A DNA stretch of 64,000 bases from Capsicum annuum (lineage: Eukaryota; Streptophyta; Magnoliopsida; Solanales; Solanaceae), in the NCBI RefSeq assembly GCF_002878395.1, contig NC_061121.1:44445133-44509132 (forward strand). Direction: 5' to 3'. This document shows, in pieces, positions 57,691 to 64,000 of this stretch (the stretch's first letter is position 1; every line of letters begins with the position of its first letter). The position numbers and the translations under genes were made by a program. Under the pieces are notes generated by a model. It saw only the letters and a program-made list of their open reading frames with translations. It did not search any database and was not told the origin of the DNA.

Positions 57691-60024
57691 TGTAGACACG
57701 TATTTGTCCCTTCCCGATAGCACTTTTTACCCATTTTTATCTTATCCTACCATATACCCTCACCCATGCAATTACATCCCACAAAAAATACAAAAAACAA
57801 CTCTCAACAAAATCCCTAACAAACTTTTATTCTTTTTAACATCCTAACAACCCTTTCAATTAAAATAAAACACCTAACCCTTATCCCTCCATTTAAAAAC
57901 CAACATCTCACCACCCCTCCATTTCTTATCCACAAAGGCAAAAAGGATAAACATACACTAAAAAGGGGTCCCACGGGGGAACCTTCTAGGAAGGTGCCAA
58001 GAACCCTTTTGTTTTTTTCATTTTTATACATACAGGGATCACACTCCCTTTGGAGAGGGATATTAACAAAAGGAAGGGGCTTGGTCATCATCATTCTCTG
58101 ATCTCTTGGAAAAGAGGACAACTGGTCCTTTTCTTTTTCCATCGTCACCCTGAGCATAGATAAAGAGGCATCTCTCTCACGTCGAGCTTCGCACACACAC
58201 GAGAGTTGGTTTCGATTCTTTTCCTTCCTTTTCTTTGCTATTTTTGGGCACACCACGATTCACACATGACATTAAGGCGAGAGAGAAGAGAGCTGTGAAG
58301 TGAGAGAGAGACTCGCGACACAGAAGAGAGATTAAGGGAGAGATGGTCAGAAATAGAGTTAGAGAGAGACGAGAGAGGCGGACGGAAATCACCAAGAATC
58401 AGGTGGGTCAAGTTTTTTTTTTTGATGACCTGTTTGTTGGAGCCGTCCGTTCCTAAACAATTCAGGTGACTCTAGCTAAAGAGCATTGAAAATCGCCGGA
58501 GAGCTGACCATCTGGTCAATTTTCGTCCATCATTGCTCTCACCAAAATTTATTTGCTTCATTGGATTTCGGTCAGATTCAGGTACTAGGTTTGAGATTTC
58601 ACCAGAAAGGTCAAGTGCACTGAATTTTGATTTGTTTCTATCCATTTATGCTAGTCTGAGCTAATCGAAGCTCAAGCTATATTATACTTGTGAGTCCGTC
58701 ACATATCGGGGTTTGGGTTCATCTAAGATTTGTCTTTCATCGTCATATCGGGTTATAGGGATTCATTATTGGTTCTGTTTGTCTTGACCTGTTCATGGCT
58801 ACTAATCTTGGGTTTTAATTTTCAACGCCGAATTTCTTTCGCACTCATTTTCTCAAAAACATCAAAAAGATTTTCCTTTGTCTCATTTAGCATGCATTCA
58901 TAATTCGTAAACTTTAAAACAATTTTTTTCATTCATAGGATGTGTTTATAAAAGAAAATGCAAAAAAAAAGAGGTGTTAGAAATTTTTTTACATTTCGTA
59001 TAATGAAAATACCAAAAAGATTTTTCTTTCATAGTTGTTGATGTCATTTTTCTGTGAAGTATCAAAATGAAAACTCAAAGATTTTATTAACATGGTTCAT
59101 CGTCTGTCTTTGGTCGTATGTCTTAAGTCAGGGTCTAGCCTGTTATTTAATCATTAATTGTACAATCTGGATGAACCACGCACCCCTGATTCTCCTCTCT
59201 CGGGAGTGAGAGACATAGGCAACCTATTGTGAGTTCGGGGATCTTATTTCAAAAATCCAAAAAATGTTTTCTTTACTCTTTATTAGAGTAGGTGTTTATA
59301 TACGTCTTTCAGAGAAAAAAATAATAAAGATTTTTCCTTTAATAGGTTCAAGTTTCATTTTCATATGAAATTCAAAATCAAAAATCCAAAAAGATTTTCT
59401 TTGGTAATCATAAGTTTCATTTTGTATAGGGATGTTAAAGCCGAAGAATTCAAAAATATTTTCGTCATTTCTTTTGACAAATTTTTATTTTCTTTTCTTT
59501 TTAATGTTTCAAGAAAAAAAAATAGAAAGAAAAACAGTTTAATCGCCCATTTTGGCAAGACTTCCCGAACTACGCAAGATTTGATTCATGTATAACATGT
59601 TATGTAGGCAACCTACTTTTGGGTTCGATCTAATCATTTTGTTTCGTTGTTTTTCATTTTTTTAAAAAGAAAAACAAAAGCCATAAAGAATGATAAAATG
59701 AAGGTAGATAGAGAGACAAAATAAGAAAGAAAGGATGATGAGACAAGAAAGGAATAGAACAGAGATTGATACGAAAGAAAAAAAGAGGAAAATGAGGGAC
59801 AAAAAATAAGAATAATAATAATAAGGGTAGATAAAAATAAGTTTAGATAAAAATCAAGATGATGTTAAAATGACCTCGCTACCCTCAAAAGCTGGTAGAA
59901 ATGAACATGAATTTAGGACAATTTTACCAATGTGATTCCCATGTTTGTTGTGTGCCCTAATCCTAACAGATGTCATCTTTGATGAGCATGTTCTTTCAGA
60001 TAACAATGGTAGGTTTGCAGCACT
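57691..60024 (+). other. LTR and leader of the Tat/Ogre-like element (boundary unresolved)
   Basis: Contains a purine-rich GAGAGA tract at 58270-58385 and repeated AAAAAGATTTT-CTTT segments near 58865, 59015 and 59385. Two related modules, near 59172-59240 and 59560-59635, each contain AGGCAACCTA and GGGTTCG or GAGTTCGG. Overlapping frames on both strands at 57816-58395 have no recognisable product and low-complexity composition, so they are not called. Confidence 0.5.
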
Positions 60025-61398
60025 ATGGCTAGTTACCTATACTTCACTAGATCCAAAGGAAAGCTCGCCATAGCTAGCAGGGAGATTGAAAATTCGCTCA
60101 TTGACCCGGATCAGGATCATTGGGAAAAAAGTTCAAAACACAATGATGAGGTAGTAAGGCTCAGGCAACAATTGATAGATTTGCACCGGGCATGGGCCAG
60201 TGTAATGCCTCCTTCTCCTCTCCCTGAAGGTCTCAGGAATATCTCTAATTTCCCACCACTCTCTCAGGCACAATTCTCTGCTCCTACTGAATCACCTGAG
60301 CATGCGCCAGGATTTACTCCGCGACATTATTATCCTGGTAGTTCTGTTGTGCCCTTGGCAGCTCCCCAATTAAGACCTATAGCTCAGCCGGAGCCACCGA
60401 TCACACCGGTATTCGTGGCTCTACCACCACCAGAATTTCCCACATATGTTGTGCGTCCGACAGTGAGGCTTCCTAGGTCTGCTAGTGAGCCAGTATTGAA
60501 GGTTCCAGATAGTTAGTATTCTGCCCCGGAGCCTACTTTGAGAATGAATGAACCATATTAGTACACTCAACCACCTGCATTTCTATTTGATATGGAGAAA
60601 CCTGTCGCAATAAACGAATAGGAATTCATATCATGGAAGTTGAAAAGTTTAGAATAGTCCATGAGGAATTTACAGGGAATCAGAGGTTATAAGAGTGTTT
60701 CCTATAAAGATCTTTGTATGTTCCCAGACATCAACCTTTCCCTTAGTCTTAAAATGCCCAAGTTCGAGAAGTATGCTGGGCACGGTGATCCTGTGACACA
60801 CTTGAGACGTTATTGCAACTAATTAAGGGCTACAGGAGGAAGGGAAGAGATGCCCATAGTTTTCTTTAGCGAGAGTCTTTCTGATCTGTCTAAAGAATGG
60901 TTTATCGGTCAAGATATCGACAAATGGAATAGCTGAGAAGAATTAGCTTCTGAGTTTGTGCAATATTTTTAGTATAGCATCAACCTTATTCCGCACGAAA
61001 AATTCTTGGTCAACATGATGATGAAAAGCACTGAAGGTTTTAGGAAAAACATGATAAGGTGGCATGAACAAACCGATAGGGTAAAGACTCAAATGAAAGA
61101 AAATAATTTGGTAGAGGTTTTCATTCAGGCGCAGGATGAGACCTATTTTCAACATTTACTTCCGGTAATAGGAAAGTCTTTTATTGAAGTCCTCAAAATG
61201 GGGGAGATGATAGAGGAGGGAATCAAGAACGGCCGAATAGTGAGTTTTGCCGCATTGAAAGCCATGACACAAGTGATTCAAGGTGGATCTGGTGCATTCG
61301 GAGGTAAAAAGAAGAAAGAGGTTATGGCAACTGTCATAGCTGGAACCCATTCCTATCCTAACATACCACCTCTCCCCTATCCCCAATCCCAAGCCTAA
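60025..61398 (+). pseudogene. Gag of the Tat/Ogre-like element, seven nonsense codons
   Basis: A single frame runs 60025-61398. The N-terminal part is polar and proline-rich (MASYLYFTRSKGKLAIASRE; PPEFPTYVVRPTVRLPRSAS). The gag domain is at about 60750-61300 (PKFEKYAGHGDPVTHLRRYC, SLSDLSKEWFIGQDIDKW, NLVEVFIQAQDETYFQHLLP). Stops: 60514, 60559, 60619, 60655 and 60970 (TAG), 60820 (TAA), 60934 (TGA). The reading frame is otherwise unshifted. Gag forms the particle shell. Confidence 0.85.
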
Positions 61399-62363
61399 GT
61401 CTATGCCCAAGCTCCATATATTCCTCCCCACCATTACTACCTTCCACAAAACCCTTTATATTCTATTCTACTACCCCGTACCCAGTATATAGCTCAAAGA
61501 CATATGCCCAAACCCCTTCTTACCTGTAATGGCATGCACAAGCCCCACAAAATCACCCATTAGCTCTACCGAATTACCAAAACCCCTCCAGACCTGGTTT
61601 TCAACCTGGGCCCGAGTATAAGAAAGAGAAGGCGGTCAAAAATTAATTCACACCTCTTGGCGAGTCATATGCTATATTATTTGATAGGTTGAGAAATTTC
61701 AAGGTCTTAAGCCCAATTCAAGGAAGGCTTTCAAATCCACCACCGAGGAATCTCAATTATTCTTTAAGGTGTGCGTACTGTTCTGACATACCAGGACATG
61801 ATATCGAGAAATGATGGCATTTAAAGAGACTTGTCCAAGATTTAATAGACACAAATCAGATGCAGGTCCAAGCCCCGGAGGGTCCAAATATTTACCAGAA
61901 TCTGCTGCCAGCCCATGATGAAACCATTATGTTATAATTGATGTATGACGGGAAAGAGTCGCTGAGGTGTTATAAGCCTATCGTCAAGATACAGACCATT
62001 GAGGAAAAATCGATGTATGTAGCAGTCTTTGAAAGTAATGTCATTGAGCCATGAAGTAATAAGAGAAGATAAAGCCCAAGAAAGCACAAAAAAAACCCTG
62101 ATCACGGTGCAAAGTGCCAGAAGGTATGTTGATTTAAGTCAGGATAAATCTTGACGGTGAAAGCAGAACTAGCAATGCCTATTATCCTCAAACCGGTGAC
62201 CCAACCTTCGATAGTTGATACGAAAAGGGTTCCCTAGAATTATGGGCGGGCTGTGATGACCTATCACGGGAAAGAAGTAGTGGAAGATGCAGATGAGCTA
62301 GGGTGTTTGACTAGGTCAGGATGATGCTTCCTGCCAGATAGTTTAAGAAAGTCGAAGCAAATT
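61399..62363 (+). pseudogene. Gag-protease linker with zinc knuckle, decayed
   Basis: After frame changes the plus strand reads FTPLGESYALLFDRLRNFK, LSPIQGRLSNPPPRN, a knuckle CAYCSDIPGHDIEK-stop (61769-61816, the last Cys lost to TGA) and HLKRLVQDLIDTNQMQVQAP. A proline/tyrosine-rich stretch lies at 61400-61560. The rest, to 62363, is broken linker. Confidence 0.75.
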
Positions 62364-63590
62364 GTGAGTGGACCATCATCTATCAAAAAGCCTATCACCG
62401 AAGAAGAAGCCAAAGAATTTTTGAAAAAGATGAAATTGCTAGAGTATTCAATAATGGGCCAGTTGAAGAAAACCCCTGCTCAAATTTCCCTCTTATCTTT
62501 GTTGTTGCACTCCAAGGAGCATCGTGATATTTTACTGAAGGTATTAAATGAAGCATATGTTCCTAGGGAGATTACAGTAAATCATCTTGAGAAAATGGTC
62601 GAAAAAATCTATGAGCTCAATCGGATTAGCTTTTTTGACGATGAATTGCCTGTTGAAGGTACAGGGCATAACCGGGGCCTTTACATTACAGTGAAGTACG
62701 AAGATTTCTAAGTCACACATGTTATGATTGACGGAGGTTCAGGTGCAACTATCTACCCTATTTTATCTTTGCAAAAGTTAAATATTGTTGCTAAGAGAAT
62801 CAGGCCCGATGGTGGAAAATCAAACTCCATTGGTGAAATAGAACTAATGTTGATCATAGGTCCTGTTGAGTTCGCCATAGAGTTTCAAGTATTGAATATA
62901 GACTCATCTTACAATCTGTTGTTGGGAAGGCCGTGGATCTACAAGGCAAAGGTGGTTGCATCTACACTGCATCAAATGATTGTCTTTGAGCATGATAGGC
63001 AAGAAGTGGTTATTCACGGTGAAGGAGATTTGTCCGACTGCGAAGATTCTCCCTTGTCTCTTATCGAATCAAATAACATAGAGGAGACATTCATCTATCA
63101 AATTTTTTATACAGCACCAGTGAATCGTAACCTTGAATGGCAGGTTATACCTAGACCGGAATTGTCTTCCGTTTCTATCATAATGGTGAGTGAACTTTGG
63201 AAATATGGATTTGAGCCAGGAAAGGGTTTGGGAGCGCCTGTGCACGGTATAGTTCGTTCCATATGTCCGAGTACGAATATGGGCACGTTTTGTCTTGGAT
63301 TTAAGCCAACAGCTAAAGATCTGAAGAAAGCCAAGGAAAGGAAAAAGGAAACATGGTCACTCCCTCACCCAATGCCACTACTGAGTGAATCATTTGCTAA
63401 GAACGATGTCACGAAGCGTGTTGAATTTGAAGTTGAATTGGTTGATAATTGCCAGAACCTTTTTGTTGAAGTTGATATGGTCGAAGAAGGAGAAGGCACC
63501 AGTATGGCAAGCGTGCAATTCATAGGTCCAATCGTCCGACTCAATAATTGGGAAGTCACTCCTCTCCTCATCAGGAGGGAGTTTTGGTAG
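62364..63590 (+). pseudogene. Protease and G-patch region of the Tat/Ogre-like element
   Basis: Pre-protease segment (KPITEEEAKEFLKKMKLLEY, ISLLSLLLHSKEHRD), one in-frame stop at 62709-62711, then the protease with active-site VMIDGGSGATIYP near 62724-62760 and the later SYNLLLGRPWI. A G-patch follows at about 63185-63250 (MVSELWKYGFEPGKGLGAPV). The frame ends ITH-style at NNWEVTPLLIRREFW and a stop at 63588. Only one nonsense codon interrupts about 400 codons, less decay than in gag. Confidence 0.85.
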
Positions 63591-63809
63591 TTTATTTTGT
63601 TTTTTTTTCTTTTTTTTCGAGTTATTTTAGGGTTGTAATTCAGATTTTAGTTTGTTTATGTTAAGTTGTCATCTAAGCTTAAACCTTTCTATCTTTTTAT
63701 TTAATGAAATGCAATGTCCCTTTTGTTTTATGTCAAATATATTTTGTTTTTCTTTTTTTTTATATACAGTTCTCTTTATGCTGATTCTAATGACATGACA
63801 TGCATGCAG
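63587..63809 (+). other. Probable intron between protease and RT
   Basis: GTAGTT at 63587 overlaps the stop after the G-patch. The following 220 bases are T-rich and end TGCATGCAG at 63809, after which coding resumes. An intron at this place is known from Ogre elements and removes the stop so that pol can be made. The exact donor and acceptor are inferred; another AG is at 63817-63818. Confidence 0.6.
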
Positions 63810-64000
63810 AATTTTCAGCCTGATCTTAAAATCCAAACTAATCAAGATGTAATGAAGCAGGATGGGGAATATGATGAAGAAGAAGCACTAGAAGAAATAA
63901 GCAAAGAGTTGGAATATTTTTAAGACAAACCAAATCCTAATTTGAATGAGACTGAGCCACTAAATCTAGGGAATCAAGAAGATGTTAGGGAAACTAAAAT
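63810..64000 (+). pseudogene. Start of pol (pre-RT) of the Tat/Ogre-like element, cut by window
   Basis: Reads NFQPDLKIQTNQDVMKQDGE, YDEEEALEEISKELEYF-stop-DKPNPN and LNETEPLNLGNQEDVRETK, the acidic stretch that precedes RT in this lineage. One nonsense codon at 63921-63923. RT itself would lie beyond 64000. Confidence 0.7.

Larger units (their letters stand above)
57691..64000 (+). mobile_element. Tat/Ogre-like Ty3/Gypsy element, 5' part
   Basis: Candidate LTR start TGTAGACACG at 57691, a long non-coding LTR/leader, gag (60025-61398), zinc knuckle, protease and G-patch (62364-63587), a probable intron, and the beginning of pol (63812 onward). RT and later domains lie beyond the window. A G-patch after protease and an intron before RT are features of the Ogre/Tat lineage. 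Numerous stops show it is inactive. No clear primer site was found, so the LTR/leader boundary is unknown. Confidence 0.75.

Noticed and set aside
57816..58395. Overlapping minus-strand frames of 146 and 72 residues
   Set aside because: They fall in the LTR/leader of the Tat/Ogre-like element, overlap in different frames, and have no recognisable domain. The purine-rich GAGAGA tract creates long stop-free stretches.

Overview
The window is repeat-dominated nuclear DNA of a flowering plant, very probably Solanaceae. Supporting this are plant Ty3/Gypsy, Ty1/Copia, LINE, SINE and Helitron-type remnants, a tRNA-derived Au-type SINE, a dispersed repeat typical of Solanaceae, plastid rpoC2 DNA embedded in the sequence, and broken copies of two plant genes (an F-box/kelch SKIP11-type gene and a GET3-type ATPase). 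The species cannot be fixed from sequence alone. I see no intact host gene; every coding region is interrupted.

Layout. 1-8204: a plus-strand LTR element with a 4.3-kb internal region and no protein signal (element 1; its 5' LTR is cut by the window edge). It sits in an older LTR fragment (8205-9296), which abuts a minus-strand Copia gag and LTR (9297-11570). 11571-13004: a decayed RNase H domain and an unrecognised ORF. 13005-31309: a second element of the same non-coding class (element 2), flanked by a near-matching 5-bp duplication and split by a minus-strand Tekay-like chromovirus (element 4, 18370-27886) with recognisable gag, protease, RT, RNase H, integrase and chromodomain. 31310-37600: LINE 3' ends, a SINE with a 9-bp duplication, the plastid rpoC2 insertion, a gag-only Copia mini-element and flank. 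37615-38634 and 50232-50421: two halves of one SKIP11-like pseudogene separated by a minus-strand LTR-internal-LTR-internal-LTR compound (element 3, 38635-50231) with a perfect GCGAC duplication. 50796-54019: Helitron-like segment with an RPA1-like gene. 55473-56281: GET3 pseudogene with an intron. 57691-64000: 5' part of a Tat/Ogre-like Gypsy element whose gag, protease and G-patch are followed by a likely intron.

Most interesting: elements 1, 2 and 3 look like large non-autonomous LTR elements (LARD-like) and element 4 looks like a relative of their autonomous partner. All share LTR termini, an iMet-type primer site or its decayed position, a post-PBS leader, and a 6-bp stem/6-nt loop hairpin 16-17 nt from the 3' LTR beside the polypurine tract. 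Elements 1 and 3 are collinear at many points through about 4.3 kb of non-coding interior. That is the expected pattern for parasites that keep cis signals and borrow proteins. All alignments here were made by eye.
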